Assembly: GCF_001597735.1 (NCBI RefSeq)
Contig: NZ_LUTS01000007.1
Span: forward strand, 147,362-211,361
Direction: 5' to 3'
DNA length: 64,000 nt
DNA from: Neptuniibacter pectenicola
GTDB taxonomy: Bacteria > Pseudomonadota > Gammaproteobacteria > Pseudomonadales > Balneatricaceae
Shown in pieces: positions 1 through 8,921 of the stretch. The notes below the pieces were generated by a model. It saw only the letters and a program-made list of their open reading frames with translations, did no database searches and was not told where the DNA came from. Positions within the stretch are counted from its first letter, which is position 1; the number at the start of each line of letters is the position of its first letter. Made by a program: the position numbers and the translations under genes.

Positions 1-512
1 TACTCATGGGTGCAATAGACCTCAGTATTGTCGGGGAGTGTGTTGAAGTAGTCCATGGCTTGTAGCATCTGTTTAGGCGTGCCTTCAAATAAGCGCCCGC
101 AGCCTGCGAGGAATAACGTATCGCCACAAAAGAGCTGTGATTGCCCATTGTTGACCCAGTAGCTAATATGATCGAGGGTATGGCCTGGGATTTCACGGAC
201 GCTGAATGTGTTGCCTAGTAGCTCAAATTGATCATTATTACGCAGTTTTACCGTGCTTCCCTTGAAGGGAGAGTCGGAGGGGCCGTATACAGGAATATCC
301 CTGTGAGCCATTAGTTCAGCTACACCGCCGGTATGGTCATGGTGGTGATGGGTAATCAGTATGGCTGCTAAGGTGAGGTTGTTATCTGATAGGTAGTTTT
401 CCACGACCTGTGCATCACCGGGATCAACAACAGCGATCTTGTTTTCTCCCGCGGCTGAAATGGCCCAGATATAGTTATCAGTAAAGGCGGGGATCGGGGT
501 GATTGTTAACAT
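1..512 (-). CDS. gloB: Hydroxyacylglutathione hydrolase (glyoxalase II), C-terminally truncated by the window edge
   Basis: Cytosolic metallo-beta-lactamase-fold enzyme that hydrolyses S-lactoylglutathione to D-lactate and glutathione in methylglyoxal detoxification. About 170 residues are visible, starting MLTITPIPAFTDNY, which is typical of GloB. The dinuclear metal motif THHHHDHTGG lies at residues 54-63, and the later GHTLDH and FCGDTLFAAGCGR motifs supply further ligands. The ATG at 512-510 is the family-typical start. The C-terminal part lies beyond the left edge. It is divergent from the methyltransferase/rnhA/dnaQ run, the same arrangement as in many gammaproteobacteria. Family assignment is firm. 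Confidence 0.95.
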   Translation of the reverse strand, partial: MLTITPIPAFTDNYIWAISAAGENKIAVVDPGDAQVVENYLSDNNLTLAAILITHHHHDHTGGVAELMAHRDIPVYGPSDSPFKGSTVKLRNNDQFELLGNTFSVREIPGHTLDHISYWVNNGQSQLFCGDTLFLAGCGRLFEGTPKQMLQAMDYFNTLPDNTEVYCTHE

Positions 513-558
513 TTCAGGACCTCAAACAAAATTGTAATTTGCAGTAGCGTAAAAGAGA

Positions 559-564
559 TATAAT
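559..564 (+). promoter_or_regulatory. Possible -10 box for the methyltransferase-rnhA-dnaQ operon
   Basis: A perfect TATAAT hexamer lies 44 nt before the methyltransferase ATG in the gloB divergent intergenic region. No good -35 hexamer is seen at 16-18 bp spacing, so this is only a candidate. Confidence 0.3.
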
Positions 565-607
565 ACTGCTTATATTATGTTGAACCAGTATTTATTTGGG
601 AAAACTC

Positions 608-1390
608 ATGAGCTTTCGGAAACAGCCATCTATTGAACTATTAGCGCCTCAATTAAAAGAGTGGTTCGATTCTGAGCTTGGGGCCGAATTTTTAAAGGCC
701 GAAAAAACAACCGTTGATCGCATCGTTTCAACGCTATTTGGTATGCACTTGGTGCAGTTTTCGGTTGATTCACGTGTGACCTTGTTTGATAAAAGTCCGG
801 TCTCTCATTGTTTTTCCGTGGTTCCGACCATCGATTTAGGGTTGTCTGAAAACAATATTGTTGCGAACAATGATGAAATTCCTCTCGCCCATGAGAGTGT
901 GGATGTGGTGATCCTTCATCATGCATTAGATTTTACCGACTCTCCCCATCAGGTGCTACGTGAGGCATCCAGAGTGCTGCGACCGGGGGGGCATGTGGTT
1001 ATTGTTGGATTCAACCCTAATAGTTACTGGGGATTGAACCATTTATTCGGTTGCAGTAAACACGCCGCACCTTGGTGTGGGCATTTTATTAGTCATGGCC
1101 GGCTATCCGATTGGTTACAATTGTTAGAATTGACTGAACTACAGCACCTTTCGGGTTATCATCGGCTTCCATTTGAACAATATAAGTGGCGTAAACGCTT
1201 TCGTATGTTAGATGGTCTGGCAGATCGCTTTCCCGGCCATCATGGTGCGTTTTCGGTCTTGCTTGCCAGAAAAGATATAGCAGGGATGACCCCTTTGCGT
1301 TCAGGCTGGGGGCTTCGTCGTTTGATTTCAATTCCTGTAGTAGAACCGTCTGCTAGGGGAACATTAAGGGAAACACGTGAACATCGTTGA
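608..1390 (+). CDS. Class I SAM-dependent methyltransferase (YafS-like)
   Basis: A 260-residue protein with a Methyltransf_11-type core: an acidic stretch around [12 protein letters not shown], then a helix and [14 protein letters not shown], the usual post-II/III region of small-molecule methyltransferases. The substrate is not known. I chose the ATG at 608 (MSFRKQ) over an in-frame TTG at 596. The 3' end overlaps rnhA by 14 nt, so the two are probably co-translated. The order gloB | methyltransferase-rnhA-dnaQ is conserved in Pseudomonas and Escherichia (yafS), which supports the assignment. The function of YafS-type proteins is unclear. Confidence 0.85.
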   Translation: MSFRKQPSIELLAPQLKEWFDSELGAEFLKAEKTTVDRIVSTLFGMHLVQFSVDSRVTLFDKSPVSHCFSVVPTIDLGLSENNIVANNDEIPLAHESVDVVILHHALDFTDSPHQVLREASRVLRPGGHVVIVGFNPNSYWGLNHLFGCSKHAAPWCGHFISHGRLSDWLQLLELTELQHLSGYHRLPFEQYKWRKRFRMLDGLADRFPGHHGAFSVLLARKDIAGMTPLRSGWGLRRLISIPVVEPSARGTLRETREHR

Positions 1391-1817
1391 GATTTATACT
1401 GATGGTGCCTGTAAAGGTAATCCAGGGCCCGGTGGTTGGGGTGCAGTCATGCGCTATGGCGGCGCGGAGAAACAGCTGTGTGGTGGTGAGCCAGATACTA
1501 CCAACAACCGCATGGAGTTGATGGCGGCGATTAAAGCGCTGGAAACGTTAAACCGCCCTTGTGAGGTTATTCTTACAACCGATTCACAATATGTTCGACA
1601 AGGCATTACTGAGTGGCTCGCGGGCTGGAAGCGTAAAGGGTGGAAAAACTCTCAGAACAAACCGGTGAAAAATGCGGATCTATGGAAACGTCTCGACCTT
1701 GCTGTTCAGCCCCATACAATTGATTGGCGTTGGGTAAAAGGGCATAGCGGCCACCCAGAAAACGAATTGGCAGATCAGTTAGCAAATAAAGGTGTTGAGG
1801 AGTTAAGTAAGGTATGA
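1377..1817 (+). CDS. rnhA: Ribonuclease HI
   Basis: Endonuclease that cuts the RNA strand of RNA-DNA hybrids (R-loops, Okazaki primers). The 146-residue protein is close to the 155 of E. coli. Catalytic acidic residues are visible in [32 protein letters not shown] and NELADQLAN, corresponding to the D-E-D-D set. Translation begins at a GTG at 1377 inside the end of the upstream methyltransferase gene, and the resulting N-terminus fits the family. It overlaps dnaQ by four bases (ATGA), indicating translational coupling of two DNA-replication proteins. Confidence 0.96.
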   Translation: MNIVEIYTDGACKGNPGPGGWGAVMRYGGAEKQLCGGEPDTTNNRMELMAAIKALETLNRPCEVILTTDSQYVRQGITEWLAGWKRKGWKNSQNKPVKNADLWKRLDLAVQPHTIDWRWVKGHSGHPENELADQLANKGVEELSKV

Positions 1818-2527
1818 GGCAGATCGTTCTTGATACGGAAACCACAGGTCTGGAGCCCTCTGAAGGCCATAACATTATTGAAATCGGGTGTGTGGAGATG
1901 CTTAACCGCCGTTTAACAGGGCGGACTTACCATCAATACATAAAACCGGATCATGCTATCGATGCAGAAGCGATGCAGGTGCATGGTATTACCAATGAGT
2001 TTTTAGCCGATAAGCCTAAGTTTCATGAAATCATGGATGAGTTTGTTGAATTTATCCGTGGGGCTGAACTGGTTATTCATAATGCCGCGTTTGATATTGG
2101 CTTTATTGATGCGGAGTTTGAGCGGAACAATTTTGCTGAGCGGGTTAGGCATTTTTGTCCAGTAACCGACTCCTTATTACTGGCACGAAAACGCCACCCA
2201 GGGCAAAAGAACAATCTTGATGCGTTATGTAAGCGTTATGGTATTAACAATGCTCACCGTGAGTTACATGGTGCCCTGCTTGACTCGGAAATACTGGCAG
2301 ATGTTTATTTAGCATTAACGGGTGGGCAGACTAACTTGTCTTTAGCGTCTGAGCTTGACGGCGGTGAAGAGGGTGGAATAACCCGTATAGCCGGCGCGGA
2401 CGATCTACCACAGATCGCCTTGTCTGACGAAGATATCAAACTTCATGCCGATTTTTTACAGATGTTAGATAAGAAAACCGGTGGTGAATGTCAATGGTTA
2501 CATAACCATGAGACAGCGGATAGCTAA
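1814..2527 (+). CDS. dnaQ: DNA polymerase III epsilon subunit (3'-5' proofreading exonuclease)
   Basis: A 237-residue DEDDh exonuclease that proofreads for the replicative polymerase. Exo I is IVLDTETTG (residues 4-12), Exo II is HNAAFDIGF, and Exo III is [15 protein letters not shown]. The region after about residue 185 is the linker and alpha-binding tail. The ATG overlaps the rnhA stop. A strong bidirectional terminator follows at 2551-2580. Confidence 0.96.
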   Translation: MRQIVLDTETTGLEPSEGHNIIEIGCVEMLNRRLTGRTYHQYIKPDHAIDAEAMQVHGITNEFLADKPKFHEIMDEFVEFIRGAELVIHNAAFDIGFIDAEFERNNFAERVRHFCPVTDSLLLARKRHPGQKNNLDALCKRYGINNAHRELHGALLDSEILADVYLALTGGQTNLSLASELDGGEEGGITRIAGADDLPQIALSDEDIKLHADFLQMLDKKTGGECQWLHNHETADS

Positions 2528-2550
2528 TGCTTTTCTGGCTGTGATTAGAC

Positions 2551-2580
2551 AAAAAAGCTCCGCAGATGCGGAGCTTTTTT
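2551..2580. terminator. Bidirectional rho-independent terminator between dnaQ and nhaB
   Basis: A perfect inverted repeat AGCTCCGC-agat-GCGGAGCT flanked by A6 on the left and a T tract on the right. It serves the convergent genes dnaQ (+) and nhaB (-). Confidence 0.93.
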
Positions 2581-2595
2581 TTTGGGTGTTACCCC

Positions 2596-4101
2596 TTAAT
2601 GGGCCATGATTAATGCAGTGTAGGCGGTGATACTCATAACAATAGTATAAGGTAATGCCATCAGTACCATGCGACCATAAGATAAACGGATGAGCGGGGC
2701 GATTGCCGAGGTCAGCAAGAATAGAAAGGCTGCTTGACCATTAGGGGTTGCCACGCTTGGAATATTGGTCCCGGTGTTAATTGCGATAGCCAATACATCG
2801 AAATGCTCGCGAGTAATACTGCCCGCTTCGTATGCCGCAACAACCTCATTAATATAGACCGTCGCCACAAACACATTATCACTGATCGCCGATAAAACCC
2901 CATTGGCGATAAAGAATACGCCCGGTTGTGAATCAGGGTCCATCTTCAATACAGACTCAATGATCGGTTGGAATAGGTGCTGATCATGGATCACGGACAC
3001 GATGGAGAAGAAAACAACCAGCAGTGCGGTAAAGGGTAGTGCCTCTTCGAAGGCTTTACCGATTTGGTGCTCTTCTACAATGCCGTTAAATGCGGTTAGC
3101 AAGATAATAATGGTTAGGCCAATAATACCTACCGCAGCAAGATGTAGTGCCAGTGCAATGACGAGAAAAACGGCAACAATCGCTTGGATCAATAGGGCTG
3201 CTTTATCGCGTTTTGTACGCTTAGCATCCTCTTCACCTGCATAATCAACCAGTACATTGCGAACATTTTCGGGCAATAATGTGCCGTAACCGAGTACTTT
3301 GAACTTTTCGAGTAAGGCGCAAGTTAGCAGGCCTGCGATGAGCACCGGCATGGTTATCGGCGCCATTAAAACAAAGAACTGAATGAAATCCCAACCGGCT
3401 TTTTCGGCAATCAAAAGGTTTTGAGGTTCGCCGACGAGGGTACATACACCGCCCAGTGCTGTGCCTACCGCGCCATGCATAAGTAGGCTTCGTAGAAACG
3501 CTCGGAACTGCTCTAGATCCTCTTCATGGTTGTGTTGAACCGCATTATCATCCGCATGGTCATGATCTGGATGATGGTAGGTTTTACCGGAGGCGACCTT
3601 GTGGTAAACCGCATAAAAGCCAACCCCAACACTAATCAGTACCGCGGTAACGGTTAATGCGTCAAGAAACGCAGACAGTAAAGCCGCTGAGAAAGAGAAG
3701 AGAAGGGAGATTGCAATCTTCGATTGGACCTTAAGTAAGATCTTAGTAAATACCCACAACAGCATGCTCTTCATGAAGTAGATACCCGCCACCATGAACA
3801 TCAGTAGCAGAATAACTTCGAGGTTTGCTTCAACCTCGTGAGACACTGATTCTGGGCTCGCAAGTCCAATAACGATCGCTTCGATTGCGAGTAGACCGCC
3901 GGGTTGAAGTGGGTAACACTTGAGAGCAAGTGCTAAGGTAAAGATAAATTCAAAGATTAATAACCAACCCGTGACAACAGGTCCCATGGTGAACAGGATA
4001 ATTGGGTTTAAGATTAGAAACCCAATGATGGCTTGTTTGTACCAGACGGGGGAGTTCCCCAAAAAGTTTTTAACGAGTGCTTGTGGTAGCGAGTTTGTCA
4101 T
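2596..4101 (-). CDS. nhaB: Na+/H+ antiporter NhaB
   Basis: Inner-membrane antiporter that expels Na+ using the proton gradient. The 501-residue protein (E. coli about 513) has roughly a dozen hydrophobic segments and typical NhaB stretches such as [14 protein letters not shown] near the N-terminus, [14 protein letters not shown] and [16 protein letters not shown] His/Asp-rich cytoplasmic loop (around residues 170-195, [11 protein letters not shown]) follows the DALTVTAV segment. Fits a marine cell that also runs a sodium-pumping NQR complex. Monocistronic, reading toward dnaQ. Confidence 0.95.
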   Translation of the reverse strand: MTNSLPQALVKNFLGNSPVWYKQAIIGFLILNPIILFTMGPVVTGWLLIFEFIFTLALALKCYPLQPGGLLAIEAIVIGLASPESVSHEVEANLEVILLLMFMVAGIYFMKSMLLWVFTKILLKVQSKIAISLLFSFSAALLSAFLDALTVTAVLISVGVGFYAVYHKVASGKTYHHPDHDHADDNAVQHNHEEDLEQFRAFLRSLLMHGAVGTALGGVCTLVGEPQNLLIAEKAGWDFIQFFVLMAPITMPVLIAGLLTCALLEKFKVLGYGTLLPENVRNVLVDYAGEEDAKRTKRDKAALLIQAIVAVFLVIALALHLAAVGIIGLTIIILLTAFNGIVEEHQIGKAFEEALPFTALLVVFFSIVSVIHDQHLFQPIIESVLKMDPDSQPGVFFIANGVLSAISDNVFVATVYINEVVAAYEAGSITREHFDVLAIAINTGTNIPSVATPNGQAAFLFLLTSAIAPLIRLSYGRMVLMALPYTIVMSITAYTALIMAH

Positions 4102-4336
4102 TGATTGTTCTTCCCTATGCCAGAACAGCCAGTATTAAGGAGCTATAATAGTTGAAATTATGACTTTGCTTGTTTTTTATAATGTTGCTAAGACTAACAG
4201 TTGAGGTCTAAAAGCAGAAGACTAAACTCCTGTCTTAGCGCATGTTTTTGCTGTTTTAGTGTGGATGATCGTTTAAGTTTGGTTCTAAATTTGTGTAATG
4301 ATTTAAATGCTAGGTTAATTTAAGGAGGTATTATCG

Positions 4337-5158
4337 TTGTCTGATTCTAATTGTATCTATCTATTGGCGTCGAATGAGCACTTAATCGGCACCGCCTCAG
4401 GTGTGATGACATTTAGTGCGGAGGATCTAACGGATATCCCTTTAATCGCCAGTTACCCACTGGGGCTCATTGATCATGCTAATTACCGTGTGGGGATCGT
4501 TGCTGAGGGCGATCTACCAGAACAGGTTGATCAAGATGCACTGTGTGGACTAAGAACAATGCTTGCCTCGGTTGAGGATGAGACGACATATACGCTGCTC
4601 TCTTCGGCGGCCCAGATTGTTATATGGCATGAGTCGTTCAAATTTTGCCCCCGTTGTGCGGCTCCACTGCATGCCCATTCAGGTGAGCTTGCTAAGGTCT
4701 GTAGTAGCTGTGCCCATCGCCAGTATCCGAGAATATCCCCGTGTATTATTGTGTTAGTTAGAAAGGGGGGTCAGTGTTTGTTAGCCCATGCGAGTAAATT
4801 TGCACCCGGGCGTTACAGCGCCCTGGCGGGATTTATTGAAGCGGGAGAAAGCGCTGAACATGCGGTGGTCAGAGAGGTGAAAGAGGAGGTCGGGATTACT
4901 GTGAAAAACCTCACCTACTGTTTTAGCCAGTCATGGCCGTTTCCGCACTCCTTTATGTTGGGTTATATGGCTGAATATGAAAGCGGTGATATTACTCCGG
5001 ATGGCGAAGAGATTTTAGATGCTGACTGGTTCTCTGCCAGTAACTTACCGGTACTGCCGCCTAAATTTACTATAGCGCGAAGGCTGATTGACCGCTTCTT
5101 AGTTGATATAGGGGAAACCTTACCGGAAGACTCAACGCTGTTTTTCGCGGCTGAATAA
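4337..5158 (+). CDS. nudC: NAD+ diphosphatase / NADH pyrophosphatase and NAD-cap hydrolase
   Basis: Nudix hydrolase that cleaves NAD(H) and removes NAD caps from RNA. The 273-residue protein contains a zinc ribbon (CPRCAAPL then CSSCAHRQYP), the Nudix box GFIEAGESAEHAVVREVKEE, and the NADH-specific signature SQSWPFPHS just after it. The start is a TTG at 4337, chosen because a near-perfect Shine-Dalgarno TAAGGAGGT lies at 4321-4329 with normal spacing. The 3' end overlaps the convergent SCP2 gene by 27 bp. Confidence 0.93.
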   Translation: MSDSNCIYLLASNEHLIGTASGVMTFSAEDLTDIPLIASYPLGLIDHANYRVGIVAEGDLPEQVDQDALCGLRTMLASVEDETTYTLLSSAAQIVIWHESFKFCPRCAAPLHAHSGELAKVCSSCAHRQYPRISPCIIVLVRKGGQCLLAHASKFAPGRYSALAGFIEAGESAEHAVVREVKEEVGITVKNLTYCFSQSWPFPHSFMLGYMAEYESGDITPDGEEILDADWFSASNLPVLPPKFTIARRLIDRFLVDIGETLPEDSTLFFAAE

Positions 5159-5467
5159 CTTGCTCAGCTTAGTGGCAAGCATCACGTTGCCTTCAGCGCG
5201 TAGCTTGCCTGTCATAAAAGCACTCATACCATCTTTCTGACCCGTTATTACGTCGACCATGGTTTCTGCATCCATAATCAACGTGACATTGGGGTCTGGG
5301 TGTTCGCCCTCATGTATGCTGCATGCGCCTTCGGCGATAGTGATATGGAAATCCTGTTCATCATCGAGTGTGAATTGAAAGGTGGCTTCAAAATCGGTTG
5401 CGTTTTCTTTAACAAAGCGGCTGGGTAGTTTTTCAATAACGTTTGCAACAGTGATGTTATGGCTCAT
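5132..5467 (-). CDS. SCP2 sterol-binding/lipid-binding domain protein
   Basis: A 111-residue single-domain protein of the SCP2 fold, recognisable from FQFTLDDEQDFHITI, the DPNVTLIMDAETMVDVITG strand-helix pair and the tail GKLRAEGNVMLATKLSKLF. Such proteins bind lipid-like ligands; a specific role is not known. Cytosolic, no signal peptide. It converges on nudC with a short overlap of the two 3' ends, so antisense interference is possible. Confidence 0.85.
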   Translation of the reverse strand: MSHNITVANVIEKLPSRFVKENATDFEATFQFTLDDEQDFHITIAEGACSIHEGEHPDPNVTLIMDAETMVDVITGQKDGMSAFMTGKLRAEGNVMLATKLSKLFSREKQR

Positions 5468-5558
5468 GACAGAGAAGTCTCAAACTGGGTGGGTAACTGA
5501 TAGAAATATGATACATTAGCGCTCTTCAAACTTACTAGTTTATTTCGGAGTTTTCTCG

Positions 5559-6620
5559 GTGATTGAGTTTCTAAGTGAATACAGTCTTTTTCTTGCAAAA
5601 GCAGTAACTATTGTCTTTGCTGTACTCGCTGTTGTGGTTGGTATTGCGATCGTGTCAACGCGGTCACGTAAAGAGGGCAAACAAGGCGACATTGAGGTGA
5701 TTCATTTTAATGATGAGCTTGCTGAAATGAAAGAAGCCTTAGAGGGCTCGATCCTTGATGAGTGTGAGCTGAAGGCGATGCTCAAAGAGGAAAAGAAAAA
5801 AGCGAAGGCTGATAAGAAGGCCCAGAAGAAAGCACCGCCTGCGGATGATCAGCCCCGTCGTAAACGTATTTTTGTTCTAGATTTTGATGGGGATATTAAA
5901 GCCAGTGAGGTTGAGCCTCTACGCCAAGAGATCTCGGCGGTCTTACTGATGGCTGAGAAGCAAGATGAAGTGCTTATTCGCTTAGAAAGCCCCGGTGGTA
6001 TGGTGCATGAGTATGGTCTAGCGTCATCACAAATTGAGCGCATTAAACGCAAAGAGATCCCCCTCACTATCTGTGTTGATCGGGTTGCTGCGAGTGGCGG
6101 ATATATGATGGCGTGCTTGGCTGATAAGTTGTTAGCTGCACCGTTTGCCATTGTCGGCTCAATTGGTGTTATTGCTCAGTTACCTAATTTCCACCGCTTG
6201 CTAAAAAAGAACGATATTGATTATGAAGTATTAACCGCGGGCGAGTATAAACGTACGCTGACGGTGTTTGGCGAGAATACAGATAAAGGTCGAGAAAAGT
6301 TTGTCGAAGAGCTGGAAGAAACCCATGAGCTGTTTAAAAACTTTGTTCATGAGTACCGCTCGGGTGTTGATATAGATAAAGTCGCAACCGGCGAGATCTG
6401 GTTTGGTAAACAGGCATTAGCGGTTAATTTAGTCGATGAGCTGATGACCTCTGATCAATATATGATGGATGCTGCAGATGACGCTGATATCTATATTGTG
6501 CGTTATGAGCAGAAAAAATCTTTCCAAGAAAAGATTTCTGAATTAGCGGTGTCCTCCAGTGACAAAGTTTTGTTGCGCTGGTGGGGGCGTTTAACGCAAT
6601 CCAAAATTTGGAGTCGTTAA
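5559..6620 (+). CDS. sohB: Protease SohB (S49 peptidase family)
   Basis: Inner-membrane-anchored S49 serine peptidase related to SppA. The 353-residue length matches E. coli SohB. An N-terminal membrane segment (about residues 8-32) is followed by a charged linker rich in Lys/Glu, then the protease core. The catalytic Ser lies in DRVAASGGYMMACLADK, and the Lys lies downstream around GEYKRTLTVFG. The start is a GTG at 5559 with CGGAG about 8 nt upstream. The exact substrates are unknown. Confidence 0.92.
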   Translation: MIEFLSEYSLFLAKAVTIVFAVLAVVVGIAIVSTRSRKEGKQGDIEVIHFNDELAEMKEALEGSILDECELKAMLKEEKKKAKADKKAQKKAPPADDQPRRKRIFVLDFDGDIKASEVEPLRQEISAVLLMAEKQDEVLIRLESPGGMVHEYGLASSQIERIKRKEIPLTICVDRVAASGGYMMACLADKLLAAPFAIVGSIGVIAQLPNFHRLLKKNDIDYEVLTAGEYKRTLTVFGENTDKGREKFVEELEETHELFKNFVHEYRSGVDIDKVATGEIWFGKQALAVNLVDELMTSDQYMMDAADDADIYIVRYEQKKSFQEKISELAVSSSDKVLLRWWGRLTQSKIWSR

Positions 6621-6650
6621 GCCGTTTGATCTGTTCGGGTTCTACATTTT

Positions 6651-6681
6651 GCTATGACTGACGGTTTTTGTTAGTCATAGC
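6651..6681 (+). terminator. Hairpin after sohB
   Basis: A 12-bp stem (GCTATGACTGAC / GTTAGTCATAGC, one G-T pair) with a 7-nt loop. The T-rich tail is weak, so it may terminate sohB or act as a stabilising 3' structure. Confidence 0.6.
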
Positions 6682-6712
6682 TTGATTAGTAGATGGATTT
6701 TTTTATTATAAT
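6682..6712 (+). promoter_or_regulatory. Candidate psrA promoter
   Basis: TATAAT at 6707-6712 with TTGATT at 6682-6687, spacing 19 bp (longer than ideal). The -10 box is good; the -35 is tentative. Confidence 0.45.
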
Positions 6713-6728
6713 TTGTCACTATCTGTTT

Positions 6729-6742
6729 TAAACGCCAGTTTG
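6729..6742 (+). promoter_or_regulatory. Candidate PsrA autoregulatory operator
   Basis: The sequence TAAAC-GCCA-GTTTG matches the published PsrA box of Pseudomonas, (G/C)AAAC-N2-4-GTTT(G/C), except for the first base. It lies between the candidate promoter and the psrA start codon and touches the ribosome-binding site, as expected for autorepression. Confidence 0.5.
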
Positions 6743-6750
6743 GAGCTTGG

Positions 6751-7410
6751 ATGAATCATAAAGGAACATCTGCGAGTATTATCAAGGCTGCAGAAATCCT
6801 GTTTGCGGAGCAGGGGTTTGCTGAGACAACTGTTCGTCAAATTACCAGCAAGGCTGATGTTAATTTAGCGGCGATCAATTATCACTTTGGTTCTAAAAAA
6901 GGGTTGATTCAAGCGGTGGCTGAGAAATTTTTGACGCCCCTGTGCACTGAATTAACCTCAATGTTAGAGCAGCGCCAGTCGTCTACGGATGCCGGTCAGG
7001 TAACCTTAGATGAGTTGCTCGAGATTTTGATGCGCACGCTCTTAGTCGTCAACCGTGATAATGTAAATGCATTGGCGGTATTTATGCGTTTGCTTGAACT
7101 CTCATATATGCAAAATCAAGAAGAGTTGCGTGAGTTTCTTGTCGCTCGTTATCAAGATACCTTGCAACCCTTTATTCTACTACTGCGTGAAGATGCCGCG
7201 CCGATGGAAGATGATGAGTTCTTCTGGCGACTCCATTTTTTATTGGGTTCAATCACCTTTACGTTGTCTAATTTTCAAACCCTTCATACGATCGAGAAAC
7301 GTGAATATCAACGTGGTGCTGAGGTAGAGAAGATCCTCCATCGTATGATTCCTGTACTGTCTGCTGGTTTACAGGCGCGTGCGGATAAAACCTATTTTTG
7401 TCGCGTTTAA
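6751..7410 (+). CDS. psrA: TetR-family regulator, PsrA-like
   Basis: A 219-residue repressor with an N-terminal TetR helix-turn-helix (AEQGFAETTVRQITSKADVNLAAINYHFGSKK motif region, about residues 18-50) and a ligand-binding C-terminal domain. The HTH and the middle (FMRLLELSYMQNQEELREFL) resemble Pseudomonas PsrA, a long-chain-fatty-acid-responsive regulator of rpoS and beta-oxidation. The close downstream nagZ is also next to psrA in P. aeruginosa. A PsrA-box-like palindrome precedes it. PsrA identity is inferred; the TetR family is certain. Confidence 0.8.
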   Translation: MNHKGTSASIIKAAEILFAEQGFAETTVRQITSKADVNLAAINYHFGSKKGLIQAVAEKFLTPLCTELTSMLEQRQSSTDAGQVTLDELLEILMRTLLVVNRDNVNALAVFMRLLELSYMQNQEELREFLVARYQDTLQPFILLLREDAAPMEDDEFFWRLHFLLGSITFTLSNFQTLHTIEKREYQRGAEVEKILHRMIPVLSAGLQARADKTYFCRV

Positions 7411-7414
7411 CCCT

Positions 7415-7894
7415 ATGCTTGAGGTTCACATCTCTATTAGTCGTCAGCAGTTATCACTGGTTGACGGATCTAAGGTCGTTGCTACTTACTCGATTTCTAC
7501 TGCGCTAAATGGGGCGGGGGAGCAGAAAAATAGTGGCTGTACACCGCGGGGAAAACACTACATTCGAGCAAAAATAGGGGCAGATTTGCCCCTGAATGCT
7601 GTTTTTGTTGGACGTCGATTCACCGGTGAAATCTATTCTTCTGAGCTGGCCCGTTCATTTCCCAAGCGAGACTGGATACTGACCCGTATTTTATGGCTAT
7701 CCGGGTGTGAGCGGGGATTTAATCGTCTTGGTAATAGCGATAGTATGCAGCGGTATATTTATATTCATGGCACCCCCGATTCCGAACCTATGGGCGTTGC
7801 GCGCTCTCATGGTTGCGTGCGTATGCGTAATTCAGACATGCTTGAGCTGTTTGATTTGGTTTCCTGTGGAACGCCGGTTTTTATTCAAGAGTAA
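7415..7894 (+). CDS. Signal-less YkuD-domain protein, possible cytoplasmic L,D-carboxypeptidase
   Basis: A 159-residue YkuD (L,D-transpeptidase fold) protein. The catalytic motif is HGTPDSEPMGVARSHGCVRM, with the nucleophile Cys in SHGCVRM. The ATG at 7415, four bases after the psrA stop, gives the family-like N-terminus MLEVHISISRQQ; an in-frame GTG at 7379 would overlap psrA. There is no signal peptide, Tat motif or membrane segment, so it probably stays in the cytoplasm. Signal-less YkuD proteins such as Acinetobacter ElsL are peptidoglycan-recycling L,D-carboxypeptidases. The adjacent nagZ, a cytoplasmic recycling enzyme, supports this reading over periplasmic transpeptidation. Confidence 0.82.
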   Translation: MLEVHISISRQQLSLVDGSKVVATYSISTALNGAGEQKNSGCTPRGKHYIRAKIGADLPLNAVFVGRRFTGEIYSSELARSFPKRDWILTRILWLSGCERGFNRLGNSDSMQRYIYIHGTPDSEPMGVARSHGCVRMRNSDMLELFDLVSCGTPVFIQE

Positions 7895-7910
7895 GTAATT
7901 AGGCTTATCT

Positions 7911-8921
7911 ATGATGCAAGCTTCCCTGTTTCTTGATTTAGATGGTATTGAGCTGACGTCAGCTGAATCTAAATTATTGCAGCACCCCCTGATCGGCGGC
8001 GTTATTCTTTTTGGGCGAAATACAGAGTCTGCCAGTCAAGTTAAGGTCTTAGTCAAACAGATCCGTGAGCTACGTCCAGACGTTATTATCAGTATTGATC
8101 AAGAGGGTGGACGGGTACAGCGCTTAAAAGAGGGGGTTACGCTGCTGCCGCCGGTACAGTGTGTCTATGACCTATTTAACGTTGATAAGGCAGAGGGTGC
8201 GCGCGCAGCGGCTCAGTTGGGTTATTTGATGGCTGCCGAGATGCGCCTTTTAGATATTGATCTGAGTTTTGCGCCGGTGTTAGATGTCGATTATGGGCGT
8301 AATACAGTGATTGGTAATCGTGCTTTTGCAACGGACTATCAAGCCGTGACGCCGTTGTCGGAGGCTTATATTTCGGGTATGGCTGATGCGGGCATGGCCG
8401 CGACAGGTAAGCACTTTCCCGGGCATGGCTGGGCGAATGCGGACACCCATCATGGGGATGCGGTTGATGACCGTTCTTTCTCCCAGCTCTGGGATACTGA
8501 CATGCAGCCCTTTAAACGGGCGATAGATAACGGGATGGAGGCGATGATGTTTGCTCATGTGCTCTACCCTGAGTGCGATGCGGCGCCCGCCGGTTACTCG
8601 ACCTTTTGGATGCAGAAAATATTGCGAGAGCGGCTTGGTTTTAGCGGTATTATTTTTAGTGATGACCTGAGTATGAAGGCAGCGCATAGTGTGGGTGGTT
8701 ATGCGCAGAGAGCCGAAAAAGCGTTGCAGGCAGGGTGTCAGGCGATACTGTGTTGTAATGATCGAACAGGTACAATGGAGATCTTGGCATATCTAGAGAC
8801 TTCAGGCTGTACGCCATTGTCGGAGCTCGTTAAATTGAAAGGTTCAGATTGGACTGTAGAGCATGAAAGATTAGCGTCTGCGCGTCTTTTAGCAAAAAAA
8901 TTGATGGATAACGGAAAATGA
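7911..8921 (+). CDS. nagZ: Beta-N-acetylglucosaminidase (peptidoglycan recycling)
   Basis: Cytoplasmic GH3 enzyme that removes GlcNAc from 1,6-anhydro-MurNAc muropeptides. The 336 residues include DQEGGRVQRLKEG, the family signature KHFPGHGWANADTHH (the mobile-loop His/Asp general acid pair) and FSDDLSMKAAH with the nucleophile Asp. The length agrees with E. coli NagZ (341). It overlaps the downstream channel gene by four bases and lies 16 nt after the YkuD gene, so psrA-ykuD-nagZ-mscS looks like one operon. Confidence 0.96.
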   Translation: MMQASLFLDLDGIELTSAESKLLQHPLIGGVILFGRNTESASQVKVLVKQIRELRPDVIISIDQEGGRVQRLKEGVTLLPPVQCVYDLFNVDKAEGARAAAQLGYLMAAEMRLLDIDLSFAPVLDVDYGRNTVIGNRAFATDYQAVTPLSEAYISGMADAGMAATGKHFPGHGWANADTHHGDAVDDRSFSQLWDTDMQPFKRAIDNGMEAMMFAHVLYPECDAAPAGYSTFWMQKILRERLGFSGIIFSDDLSMKAAHSVGGYAQRAEKALQAGCQAILCCNDRTGTMEILAYLETSGCTPLSELVKLKGSDWTVEHERLASARLLAKKLMDNGK

